From Hysterangium stoloniferum (taxonomy: Eukaryota > Basidiomycota > Agaricomycetes > Hysterangiales > Hysterangiaceae), in the NCBI GenBank assembly GCA_015178975.1, contig WHVD01000188.1:62001-126000 (forward strand): a DNA stretch of 64,000 nucleotides. The letters are read 5' to 3'. How positions within the stretch are numbered: the first letter of the stretch is position 1; the number at the start of each line of letters is the position of its first letter. The notes beneath the pieces are model-generated. The model ran no database searches. It saw nothing but the letters and a program-made list of their open reading frames with translations, and was not told where the DNA came from. The translations under genes were made by a program, and so were the position numbers. This document shows, piece by piece, positions 10,196-20,900 of this stretch.

Positions 10196-11540
10196 AAAAA
10201 TTTAAAATTTTTTTAATACATTTGTATACTGCATCACATAACTAAGATACATAGCAGTTGGGAAGAGAACTCCCCTAACAGTCAGTGGAGAAAAGGTGGG
10301 ATATGAACATAGCAGGTTGGGATGCATGGGAGGGTTCTAATGCAGGGCAGGGGTGATTAGGTTTTTTGGAAAGCATCTTCAGCAGTGATGAACTCAGCTA
10401 GGGCTTCAAGGCCCTTGTGCATGCTGAGGATGATGCGGAATGACAGGTCTTGAGAGGCAGCCCAGAGGTGGAGGTGGTGGTACTCAGAAAGGATGTGGAG
10501 GCAGGATTGTATATTGGTTGAGCCACAGGGGCAGGTGGTGGGAAGGTTGGGAAGGAAATGGTTGTAGTATGTGCCAAGGAATCCATGGCCCATGATGGTT
10601 TAAATGATGTGTGTATGGATGTGGTGGGGGCCCCCATATTCTTTGTGAAACTTGGCCAGTTTGAGGGCAGGGGGTTTGTGGAGTCCAATGGCAGCTAGGT
10701 TGGTGTGGAGGTGGAGCCAATCCTGGCACCAGAGTTTTAGGGAGTGCATTTTTGCATGTTCCAAGGCCCAGGAGACTGTGAAGTGTAGGATGGGGGCACA
10801 TGTTAACAGCTTCCTTTGCAAGGGAGTTGGCCTCCTCATTGCCTTGGAAGCCTTTATGGCCTGGGATCCAGGAGAGGGAGACATCATGGGAGGGGTCGGT
10901 TAGGAAAGCATCAATATGCTTTTGAAAGATGATGGAGGTGCACTGGCTGGGGTGGTCTGAAACATCACCAATGGATTTTAGTGTGGCTTGGTTGTTGGAG
11001 AGGAAGAGGAGGTGCTTAGCATCAGGGATGTTGGAAAGGATTGTTGTCAGTGCAGCACTGGTGCTTGCCAGCGCAAAAATCTCGGTGTCATAGATGCCTG
11101 CATGCTTGCCATGGCCAAAACACCCTCTGCGGATGGAGGAGCTGAGGTGGTGGTGGATGGAGTGGCCAGCACCTGTGCAGTGGTGGTTTCCTTGACCATT
11201 GTGACAGGAGCCATCAGTGTAGATGACAAGGGTTGGGTCCTGGTTGGTGGGTCCTGGTTGGTGGTGTAAATGGTGAGGTGGGGTCCCTCAATGAATTTGG
11301 TGTGCTCTTCAGGGGTAAAGGGTGCAGTTAGGATGCTCTTTGACAAGCGGTCACCCCATGTGGGCTGGTGTGCATGGGGAGGGGCAAAATATGGGAAGAT
11401 TCACTCTGCCCTGGGGCTAGACAGCAAGGTGAGGTGGTGGATGATGGTGGCTTGCTTGCATGGGTGAATTGGGGGTGGGGGGGAGGTAGCTGCCTGGGAG
11501 GCCTGCTTGCAATGGTCAATACATTATGATAGTTGCTAAC
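10196..11540 (-). pseudogene. Tad1-like LINE 3' end: RNase H domain and C-terminal CxC/H motif
   Basis: On the minus strand: VIYTDGSCHNGQ (RNase H start), YDTEIFALAS (catalytic Glu), LFLSNNQATLKS (where an Asp is expected, SDNQ, it is Asn), VSLSWIPGHKGFQGNEEANS (GNE.AD-type end, Asp also Asn). Then a ~150-residue tail with IMGHGFLGTYYNHFLP and CPCGSTNIQSCLHILSEYHH, the cysteine/histidine motif at the C-terminus of fungal Tad1-type LINEs. Several frameshifts. The element is 5'-truncated, as is usual after target-primed reverse transcription. The left edge (10185-10220) is an A/T run compatible with a degraded tail. Cellular role: retrotransposition; this copy is dead. Confidence 0.8.
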
Positions 11541-11687
11541 ACAGTCATTTGTATTCCAGTCAATAACCAAATACACATGGTGTGTAAGGCTAGAGATTGG
11601 CCCTTGGATGATGTCGTGTAAATAAACTTTGACAGAAAAATATACTACAATATATCTAATTGGCTGTAGGAGTAAGAGTAAGACTTA

Positions 11688-13279
11688 CAGTGGGTCAAAA
11701 AACTGCCCCAATGTTTGTGCATTTTAGAAAGATTGATATTGTGTGAAGGAATGACATCAGCAAAAATTCTGAAGAATTCACATGATATACTAGAACATGC
11801 TGGCTATCTACCAACTTAAGAAATCATGTGATTCCAATCAAAACTCATTGCTCAATAAATCAAACAAAATAATCACTCATTGGGGCAGTTTTTTGACCCT
11901 CTATTATTTTACAATCTAATACTTTGTATGACCCTCCTTTGCCTGTATTCTCCTAGGCATGCTTTCTATTAGCTTCTGGCATGTCTCTGGTGGTATTTCA
12001 GTCCACTCCTTTGCCACCCTGTCCCATAATTCATGTACTCCTTTGGGTGGTATGTCATATTGTTGAAGTTTGGCCTTGAGGTGTTACCAGAGGTCAATGG
12101 GATTCAGATCAGGGGATTGGACAGGCCACTTCATGGGAATGATGTTATTGTCAGATAACCACTGGTCTGCCTTTTTTGAGGTATATTTTGGATCATTGTC
12201 CTGTTGGAAGTACCACTTATCCTCAGCCATCTCCAAACTTTCAATGCTTTCCTCCACTCCCTCCTCCAAAATCTCACAATAATGCACTGCATCCATGTTC
12301 TCCTGCATCTCCATCAGCTTCCCCACCCCATTCCAGCCCATACACCCCCAAACCATCAAGTTATTCCCCCCTCCACGTTTGACAGTTGGTATAGTGGTCC
12401 TGTCTGATACTGGTTCCCCTTGTTGCTTCCAAACATATACCTTCCCATCTGACCCAATCCTATTGATTTTTGTCTCATCAGTCCACAACACCCTCTTCCA
12501 GTCCTCCATAGTCCAATTTTCATGGTATTGGGCAAACTTTAGATGTTGCTGACAATGAGACCCTATGAGCATAGGGACTTTCTTCTTTGTTGCTGACCTA
12601 AAGCCAGCTTCCTTCAACACATTCCTAACAGTCTGAGGAGTGACAGAGGTAGATATGATGGAATTTATAAATTGTGTGGCTTGGACAGCATTGTCAAGCT
12701 TCCCAGAGCTGATTTGATGGATAATTGACTGTTTATCATAAGGGGAAAGCTTGGAAGAATGGCCACCAGGATGATTTTCCTTATCCCCCTCTACCTCCCT
12801 ACTGATCCTGCCAGTAGTACCTTCCCCAGACCAGTCCTAGCTTGAATTTGACAATGGGAATACCCCTCATTGAGGAGAAAAACAACAGAAGAATGCTTTT
12901 CTGCAGAGATGGATTTCATAGTGGTGGTAAGAAGTCAAGGAGATGAATGAACAAAGTTCAACATGCCAAATTGATACAAATAAGGTCACATGACATGTTG
13001 ATGATTCACATGACCCACTCCTACCTTATACTGGTGTGTAACATTGAAAATCAGAGAAAATAATAGAGGGTCAAAAAACTGCCCCAATGAGTGATTATTC
13101 TGTTTGATTTATTGAGCAATGAGTTTTGATTGGAATCACATGATTTCTTAAGTTGATAGATAGCCAACATGTTCTAGTATATCATGTGAATTTTTCAGAA
13201 TTATTGCTGATGTCAATTCTTCACACAATATCAATCTTTCTAAAATGCACAAACATTGGGGCAGTTTTTTGACCCACTG
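11688..13279 (-). mobile_element. Complete Tc1/mariner element, ~228-bp TIRs, TA target duplication
   Basis: Terminal inverted repeats 11688-11912 and about 13052-13279 are roughly 95% identical by eye and flanked by TA (11686-11687; 13280-13281). Each TIR begins CAGTGGGTCAAAAAACTG and ends with an inverted version (TTGGGGCAGTTTTTTGACCC), so each end carries two facing copies of the presumed transposase-binding site. The interior holds one transposase frame on the minus strand. It sits in sequence with no recognised gene. Confidence 0.92.
11916..12919 (-). pseudogene. Tc1/mariner DDE transposase, inactive
   Basis: From ATG 12917-12919: MKSISAEKHSSVVFLLNEGY (helix-turn-helix region), a one-base frameshift near 12840, then an open 178-codon frame (12084-12620) with LWTDETKINRIGSDG (first catalytic Asp), YFQQDNDPKYTSKKA (second Asp) and SPDLNPIDLW, then a TAA and HLKAKLQQYDIPPKGVHELW to the end at 11916. 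Sister copies in the window read PDLNPIEHLW; here a 3-nt deletion turns Glu-His into Asp and the next Trp codon is followed by a stop. The cut-and-paste catalyst is therefore broken three ways. Confidence 0.88.
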
Positions 13280-13281
13280 TA

Positions 13282-14035
13282 AGAGATTGTTCTTAAGAAT
13301 GAGCTTCAGAAAAGTGGATCTAATTGCTTGCTATACAATGGGCAAAAGAGTTGCTCCTATATACATGAATATTGACAAGAATGCAGCACAACAACACAAT
13401 AATGACATGGTATGGTGCAATTGTCTTGATAAGGAAGACAATAAGGAAACAATAGGCCTGTGAACAAAAAGAGAAAAGCTGTCCATAATATCAGATATGT
13501 CAATGGAGGAATATGAGCAAGGAAGAATTGAGAACAATAGGAAAAAGATAGGGGCAAAATAAACAAAAGGATACAAAGAAGAGATAAGAAGGGATCTTGA
13601 AAGGTTTGATCATGGAGACAAAGATAGAGGGCATTGAGTCACATGGATGGGTAATAGAATAGTAGGGATTGTGAGTGATAAGTCAGGTTACAATCAGGTT
13701 AATACCTGAGACTGGGATTGGACAGGCCTCATTCCTGTTCAATGAGAAAAGAAGGTGGGACTGTAGAGAATCTAGGCACAAACTGCCCAGCTTGTCACCC
13801 AACTTCAGAACTGGTCAACATCCTGTTCCTCATTAACTTGGATGGAAGCCATGAGTGAAATGTAGAGAAGTCAAAAAGGAACTTGGGATGCCTAAAATGA
13901 CAAGGATGATTACATTCACTTTCTATGGGAACCCTGAATGATATACTACTGGGATCACAATGATCTCCAATTCACATGAAATGCTGTATAGTAAGACTGC
14001 ACTGGTTTGTCTGGTGATGGAATGTAACACATAAG
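13282..14035. other. CpG-poor repeat remnant, no gene recognised
   Basis: No protein motif is convincing in this stretch. Its low CpG content and position before a transposase fragment suggest it is the decayed front of that older Tc1-like element. Confidence 0.35.
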
Positions 14036-14254
14036 CTGATCAAACTGATATGGATTGATCTTGATATCATCATTGTGTGGTCAGATGTAGACAATACATA
14101 TCACTGTGAGTGTATGGAATTAAAGACAATGGTATTCAAATATGTACTATCCTGGCCTCCCCAGTTCCCTGATCTAAATCCCATTGAACACCTTTGGATA
14201 CACCTCAAGGAATACATGAATTATGGGACTGAGGTCTGGAGGAGTGGGATGTAA
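14036..14254 (+). pseudogene. Tc1-like transposase C-terminal fragment
   Basis: One open frame with VWSDVDNTYH (second catalytic Asp region) and, 33-34 residues on, WPPQFPDLNPIEHLWIHLKE with the catalytic Glu, a DD34E-type spacing. Upstream sequence to about 13800 has no readable frame. No terminal repeats were found. It differs from the element at 11688 and is a separate, older family member. Confidence 0.7.
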
Positions 14255-14640
14255 TTCAACCAGAAGTGTGTCTAGAAAGTGGGCCTAAGAGCTGTCATGA
14301 CTGGAAAAAATCAATTCCAATAATACTCAACTTTATTTTCCTTTCGCATTCCTTCAACTTTCCTTTGACTTCTGACTCAGTTTCTGACTTAATTTCCAAC
14401 TCGACTTCTAACTTGTCTCAGATTGACATCATTTATGATTTCATATTTGTATCATATTATTGTCATATGAAGGTGAATGATAAATAGGATAAAAGGGCAA
14501 TGAGAGAAGTAAGGGAAAGCAGTCATAAAACCTGTGCCATAATCTGTAACCTTACTGGAGAGTGTCAAATTGAAGCTACATAAGAGACTATACTATATCA
14601 GGTAATTTCTTAAGAATTGTCTGATGTCTGGTATTTTGTA
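14255..14640. other. Repeat remnant related to 60540-60670
   Basis: The segment 14370-14500 (TTTCCAACTCGACTTCTAAC onwards) resembles 60555-60670, including TTGTCTCAG and GGATAAAAGG-like parts; probably the U3 part of an unassigned LTR family. No coding sequence is seen. Confidence 0.4.
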
Positions 14641-14748
14641 TTGTGAATCAATCTTCCATTCATCATCTTTGGCAATCCAGACCAAATGATAGACATGGCA
14701 TGTTTGAGGTCTATTTTGGGATAAATCCAAGCTTTTTGTGGGGTGTTG
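14641..14748 (-). pseudogene. Chromovirus RT fragment (downstream half)
   Basis: Minus strand reads YPKIDLKHA and, after a frameshift, YHLVWIAKDDEWK, the RT motif region found at 20500-20620. The matching upstream part of the RT lies at 15765-15823, on the other side of the LTR at 14749-15764, so the LTR split it. Confidence 0.7.
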
Positions 14749-15764
14749 TGTTAAGTTCTGGATTTCCAGGCAGATTTCCCAGCAGATGGATGTTCTGGAC
14801 ACTTCCTGGAAATGTGTCCATGGAGTTCCTGGGGGTTAGTCTTGGGAGTATTGGAAATTACCAGAGTACAAGGGGGACTTGGCTTCAGCTTATGTGCTGC
14901 ACCCTTGTGCACCCACTTGGGTATGAGGGCAGATATAAACACAGATATCTGGAGTTCTGAAGAGTTCCAGATGTCTGGAGTCCAGAGTTTGGGGGAGTTC
15001 TGGAAATTGAGTGCACAGACAGAAGGGATAAGAGACTAAGATGGATACTAAGTTGAGGTTACTCAGTTGAGATTAAAAGTGAGGAGTAAGTACATGACTA
15101 TGGAAGACTATATAGATGTTCCAATAATTGTACTACAAGCCTGGGAGTAGAGTATAATAAGACCTATTTGGAGATGCTTCCAAACTAAGAATACAATAAC
15201 AGGATAGATAAATGAGGAACAAGAACTAGATCAGATCAGGGAACAATTGCAAGAACAACTAAACAACCGAGTGATCATCTGTCAACCACTCAATTACCAA
15301 ATACAGGACAAAGGGGTGGAGTTGGAATATCCATGGAGATCTGATATTATCCATAAATGGATCCAAACACTATGATGATTAAGTGAGCAGACTCTCAGGA
15401 ATGCCATGGGTTCTGGGTAGGTTGGAACATTGGCAGAAGAGAAGGTGACAAGGATGATCTGGTGAAGGTTGGGCCACAGACCAAAGTATCCAGGCCAAAC
15501 CTGGGCAGTCTGGGCTGGGAAATGTCCAAGGGCACTTGGAGATGGTACTTGGGGAAGGGTGGAGTCCAATGGGTTCCCGGGCATAACAGAAGATGCCTAG
15601 TTAAGGGTAGAATACCAGAACAGGATTGGTATTGAAGGGTACTTGAGGGATGAGGGTTGGGTTCCTGTGGGTTCCAGATCTCAATACTGGTCCAGAAGAT
15701 GGTTCAGGACTTGATATGATACCTGGGGAATACTCCATGGAGTTCCCAGGAATGGATCTTCACA
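14749..15764 (-). repeat. Solo LTR, family D (copy 1)
   Basis: Plus-strand ends TGTTAAGTTCTGG and GGATCTTCACA match the full-length solo LTR at 59330-60364 end to end, and flanking sequence diverges exactly at these points. It splits an RT fragment. Sense is minus by the position of the TATATAG promoter motif (about 15110) and the U5 box (14875-14904). No clean target duplication remains (TGTTG versus TATCA). Confidence 0.8.
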
Positions 15765-15823
15765 TATCAGATAAATCTGGAACAAGTGGAAACAGATACT
15801 TATCTTTCCATGATATGGCATTG
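15765..15823 (-). pseudogene. Chromovirus RT fragment (upstream half)
   Basis: Corresponds to 20615-20670 of the family E pol (region coding KDKYPLPLISDLLD). It continues the fragment at 14641-14748 after removal of the family D LTR, and ends where the family E 3' LTR begins. Confidence 0.6.
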
Positions 15824-16609
15824 TGTTAGGGTACGTACATGGTGGGTTTCCGGAGAAACCCGTGGAATATCCAGTAGGACTTGGCTTCAGCTTATAGGCT
15901 GCACCCTCCGAGATCGTGTCATCCAATTTCAGACAGGCGGATGGGAATCCCAGGGAGTCTGGGCAGGGTTCATGGGTCGGGGAGTCATAGGTCGGAGGTT
16001 GTGGGTCGAGAGGTTGTGAGTTGAGATAGATAAGAGAGATAGATGCACTGGAGCCTGTGGGCTCCAACTAGCGTGAGCAGTGTAATTCAAATGGGATCTA
16101 AGCTGATTTTCTGACTGGATTGTATGTACAACATCTGCCAGACTATATAGACTGTGGAATGAATGACATACCAAATCCAGTACTAATGAAACAAAACTAG
16201 CAAAACATAAAACGAGAATTGTAAACACCAAATTTGGTGTTAGGAATGGGACAGAACAGAGCAAAGTCCGAATCGTGAGAAATCATAAACCATAACAGGA
16301 AATGGACCGGGAGCGGAGTCTGAATTGTGACAGGTCATTTGACTAAAATGGGAATGGGGCTCTGTTAGAGGGATTATGGGTTTGCCGAGTGGGGTCCGGT
16401 GACTGATGCATGGGACGAGGTCAGACATAGACAGGGATGGAGTCCAGTGGGTATTCCAGTGACTGATACACAACGTAACAAAGTTGAATGTAGACAAGTC
16501 TGATGTATGGAGTCTGGCGGGAATTCTGGTAAACTGACAATTGGTGCATATAGGGTGTGGGTGCATATAAGTTAGTGCCTGGAGTCCGGCAGGAATTCCG
16601 GTCGTAACA
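15824..16609 (-). repeat. Family E 3' LTR
   Basis: Plus strand TGTTAGGGTACG...GTCGTAACA, 786 bp. The ends are near-palindromic (TGTTA/TAACA), so orientation was decided by the adjacent purine tract and by gag-pol, not by TG..CA. Read on the minus strand it has TCTATATAGTCTGGC (about 16140-16150, likely promoter) and the conserved U5 box (15877-15907). The outer flank is CATTG. Confidence 0.88.
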
Positions 16610-16622
16610 GTACCCTCCCTTT
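16610..16622 (-). other. Polypurine tract, family E
   Basis: Minus strand AAAGGGAGGGTAC directly precedes the 3' LTR start TGTTACGACC. Polypurine tracts prime plus-strand synthesis; this one fixes the element's sense as minus. Confidence 0.75.
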
Positions 16623-16759
16623 ATGCTGAAGTCCCAAAGAGGCTCTAGACCTTGATAAGGTTCTTGTCGGCTACGTGCATGTGTCAAAAGTCATGTCGGT
16701 TACATGTATGTGTCAAAGAGTCATATGATCTGGAAGGTAAGGTTCAGACATGATGAGCC

Positions 16760-16769
16760 TATATAAAAA
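16760..16769 (+). promoter_or_regulatory. TATA box of antisense accessory gene (copy 2)
   Basis: TATATAAAAA, 59 bp before ATG 16819, within CATGATGAGCCTATATAAAA. The position and context are the same as at 3296. It suggests the gene has its own promoter, separate from the LTR. Confidence 0.65.
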
Positions 16770-16818
16770 TTTGAAAAAATGAAAATTTCTTCTTCTTTAT
16801 TACCCCCATCTCGCCATA

Positions 16819-17766
16819 ATGGGACCCAAGCCAATGCCAAGACATCCCATGCCAACCGCTGGGCCCTCCACAGGTGCTCCCTATCGGGCACTGCTCAGCA
16901 CGGCCCAAATATTGGCGCAGTGAGAGGAACAGCACCAACAATGTGAAGAGGCAGAAAAGGAGGCGAGGGAGGTGGAGGAAGCCCTAGACAGGGAATACCA
17001 GGTGGCCTTTGGCCACAGAGGAAGAGGCAGAGGAAGAGGAAGAGAGATGAGGAGGAGGCTGCATGGGTGGCTGTGGAAAAAGGCCGGGTGGCTGCAGACA
17101 GGGCCACGGTTGCCACGGGAAAGGTAAGTCCCAATGTTCAACTTGTCAAATTTCACTGACTTGTATTTTCAGTGCAAAGTGACAGAGGTGGAGTCAGAGT
17201 CCGAGGGGGAGCCAGAGAGCCCCCAGAAGGTAAGTCTTGGGTCTGTGGGATATCTGGGGAAAGCTGACCAGGATCAACAGAAAGCAAGGAAAGTGGCACC
17301 AGTCCACCTACTGATGCAGAATGATCCACGGTGTTCTGGTTGCAATGACTGGAACACGGAGTGCAATTGGAAGTCCGGGCAGGGACCAGGGTGCTACCAG
17401 TGCGCACACCTCAAGGTGAGGTGCTCACTCGTCCACGAGCAACCCATGGGGTCTGGGGCACGGGACGTTAGCAGGACAGATGGGATGTCTGGGTTGGACA
17501 ATGTGTTGGGACAGATCACTGAGGGCATAGAGGCCCGGAACGAGTTGCTCTGAAAAAGCAACAAGGTCCAAATTGTGGTGGTGAATGAGCTCCATGGGCT
17601 CCACTCGGAGTTTTGGAAATTCCTCACGGAGTTCGGTGGATATATATATGAGGAGCCGCAAGCCGGGAGTTCCAAGGATGCCAGGTCAGATGAGGACGGG
17701 GTGCCCGTGGAGGTAGCAGAGCTTCCTCAGGAGATGGCTGAGGTGGGGAAAAACACAGCCCCATAA
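16819..17766 (+). pseudogene. Antisense accessory gene of family E (copy 2), three exons
   Basis: Lies between pol and the polypurine tract but is read from the other strand. Exons 16819-17123, 17173-17229 and 17281-17766; introns 49 and 51 bp, GTAAGT to CAG. Exon 1: MGPKPMPRHPMPTAGPSTGA, then a Glu-rich helical stretch with a one-base shift near 17010. Exon 2 (57 nt): acidic, VESESEGEPESPQK. Exon 3: CSGCNDWNTECNWKSGQGPG followed by CYQCAHLKVRC, eight-residue-spaced cysteine pairs that could bind zinc, then an acidic tail ending AEVGKNTAP. Two in-frame TGA (16921, 17551) both look like former CGA Arg codons. Similar CxxC proteins are abundant and uncharacterised in Agaricomycetes. It may act in nucleic-acid binding; the function is unknown. 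Confidence 0.75.
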
Positions 17767-17968
17767 ATGTAGATGAATAAAATAATAGAAGTTTAATATT
17801 TTTTTTGAAAATAAAAGTAAAGTGTGAAAAACATAAAAATCAAAGTCCATGGAAATTCCACTTAAGGACTTGAAATCATGTCAGAACCTGTAAAAGCAAA
17901 GAGAGACATAGGGCGACAAGGAATAATGAAAATGAGTCCAAACGTAACACAGGGTCTGCAGAGTGCAG
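17767..17968. other. Gap between convergent accessory gene and pol
   Basis: About 200 bp, AT-rich, holding the 3' untranslated ends of both convergent genes. TATTTTTTTTGAAAATAAAA near 17800 could serve polyadenylation in either direction. No ORF is supported. Confidence 0.5.
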
Positions 17969-20900
17969 TCAGAGAGAAGATAGTGGTCTGGGTTTGAGTG
18001 GGTAAGCTGTATGAAAGTCAGTAATGAGATCCGTGGCATTACTGAGTTCTGTGGCCAAAATCCATGAGGTTTCTTCATCGGTGCCCTCGTAACCCACCCA
18101 CTTGACCAAGTAAAGCAGTTTACAAGTGCGTCGATGCTTGTCAATTTTTGAATCTAAAATTTGCGAGATTTCAAACTCAGGCTCTCTGTCAATAATGACT
18201 GGAGGAGGCAGAGATTGCACATGATCAGGGATAGTGTTGGCAGTACAAGGTTCTAGCATAGAAACATGAAATACTGGGTGTACCACACACATGCTGTCTG
18301 GAAGCTGTAGGGTCCAAGAGACTGAACCTACTTGTGCTATAATTTTAAACAGACCTAAATATTTTTCAACAAGCTTTTTTGATGGATGGGTAGTCCGGAA
18401 GAATTGAGCTTTGACAAAAACACGATCGCCAATCTTGAAGTTTGGTGGCAGAATCCAGTGTTTGTCCGCTGAAAGTTGATATTGCTCTTGGGCAGACTTT
18501 ATTGCAGTCTGGAGTTCCTCATGGAGCTTGTGGAGGTCTGTGGTGAACTCTTGAGTGTGAGCAGAGGTGAGATTTCATTCTGGATGTACTGTAATATTTA
18601 GATTATATCCTTTATTTGCAAAGAACAGGGAAACACCAGTAGTGGCCGAGGGTGCATTGTTGTAAGCAAATTCTGCAAGTGGTAACAAGGATTTCCAATT
18701 GTCCTGTTGATAATTGCAATATACATGGAGATATTGTTCCAATGTCTGGTTGACGCATTCAGTTTGTCCATCACCTTCTGGGTGGTGTCCAGACGTGAAA
18801 TGTAGTTTCATGTCCAGGGATTTCCCGAGGGATCTAAAGAAGTGAGACATGAACTCTGATCCTCAATCAGAAGTTATGTGGGATGGAACTCTGTGCTTGT
18901 AAAATACGTGGATAATAAAAAGCTCTGCTAACTGCATGGACATAATTGTATCATATGTAGGGATGAATATACCTTGTTTTGAGAATCTGTCACCAATGAC
19001 TAGAATGGCGGAAAAGCTTTCGGAGTCCAGGAGGTGTTCAATGAAATCCAGAGAGATAGAATTCCATGGGTGTTCTGGTACTGGGAGTTGTTTCAAAAGG
19101 CCATATGGCTTGTGTCACTGAGATTTCAAGTGGGGACAAGTAGTGCAAAATTTACAATAGTGCTTAATGAATCCACAGAGTCCGGGCCAAGTATATTCTC
19201 TTCTTATTAATGATAGAGTTTTGTTGTACCTGAAATGTCCTGAAAGTGGATGATCATGTTTATACTGAAGGATCCTGAGGCAGAGGCCATCGGAGTCCAG
19301 TACATAGATCTGATCGTCCAGTCTAATGACACCATGCTGATCAAGAGACCACTGGGGTTGATCAGGGTCCACGGGATTGTCAAGGTGTGCTTTAGTTATT
19401 GGGTCTAGTGGAATTGCTGATAGAATATCTTGATGTAACTTCTCAATATCCATAATGATAATTCCACAGACAATGGGATTGATGAGGAATGTTGCACGGA
19501 CCGATGCAGTAAGTTGCTGATTCATGAAAATAGGTTTCAGGTTGTGCAGGTTTACTGTGGCATAGTCATTGCTCCCCTCTTTAGGATAGACATCCCATCA
19601 TCTAGTTAAAGCGTTGGGTTTGCTGCGGAGATGGGCGGGTTGAAAACAGATAATCATATTGAAAGCAGATAGATATTCAGACCAGTGGGCCTGCCAATGG
19701 GTCAAAGGTTTTGTAGTAGAAAAGTATTACAGGTTTTTGTGATCTGTGACAACATCAATTGGAGTTCCCAAGCCTTCCAAGTGGTGTCGCCATGCTTTGA
19801 AAGCTGAAAAAATTGCCAGGAGTTCCTTATCATGACCATCATAATTGAGCTCTGCTCCAGTGAAAGTCTGGGACAGAAAGGCCATGGGGTGGACTTCTCC
19901 ATCGGAGTCCTGGATAGATAGAATGGCTCCAAGTGCATAGTCCGAGGCATCCATTTTGACAATGAGCTGGAGGTCCGGTTTCCAATGTGACAGAATAGGG
20001 GCTGAAGAAAAAGAATTTTTTAAAAGATTGAAAGCTTTTTGACACTTATCGTTAAAATTCCACGGAGTATCCTTATGCGTAAGATGGGTAAGGGGAACCG
20101 TGATGTTGGAATATCCACAGATAAACCATCAGTAAAAATTGGCAAAGCCGAGGAAGGATTGTATATCTTTAACGTTTTGGGGTTCAGGCCAATCTTTGAT
20201 GACTTGCACTTTAGTTTCATCCATGCGGAGTCCGTCGGGTCCCATAATGAAACCCAGGTATTCCACGGAGTCCATGTCAAAAGTACATTTTTTACCATTC
20301 ATGAATAAACCATGTTGTCTGAGTCTCTGGAGAACTTCACGGACTTGTTTGTCATGTTCCGTGGGGTCCCCGGAGTAGATAAGAATGTCATCCAAGTAAA
20401 CAATGATGCATACATTGAGCATGTCAGAGAAAATGACATTGATAAAATGTTGAAAAGCAGATGGAGCATTGGTGAGTCCAAAGGGCATCACCAACCACTC
20501 AAAGGCCCCATAGTGGGTTCTAAAGTGGTTTTCCATTCATCACCCACAGAGATCCAGACCAAGTGATAGGTGTGTTTGAGATCTATTTTGGTGTAAATCC
20601 AGGCATTCCATGGGGCATCGAGCAGATCAGATATAAGTGGAAGTGGATACTTATCCTTTTTGGTGACAGCATTGAGTCCTCTAAAATCAACACATAGTCT
20701 AAGGGATCCATCCTTTTTTCTGACAAACAGAACAGGTGCTCCAAAAGGAGACTTTGAGGGTCTGATAAAACCTATGGACAAATGTTCATCCAGGAAATTG
20801 CAGATGGCGGAAAGTTCCATGGACGAGAGCAGGTAAATATGACCTAGGGGTGGCTGGGCACCATCTTTGAGATTGATTTTTAAGTCGTATTCTCTGTGGG

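Noticed and set aside
16819-17766. Treating the plus-strand coiled-coil/CxxC gene as the Gag of a plus-strand element
   Set aside because: A complete gag with knuckle exists on the minus strand in frame order with pol; the plus-strand gene has introns and lies at the 3' end of the element.
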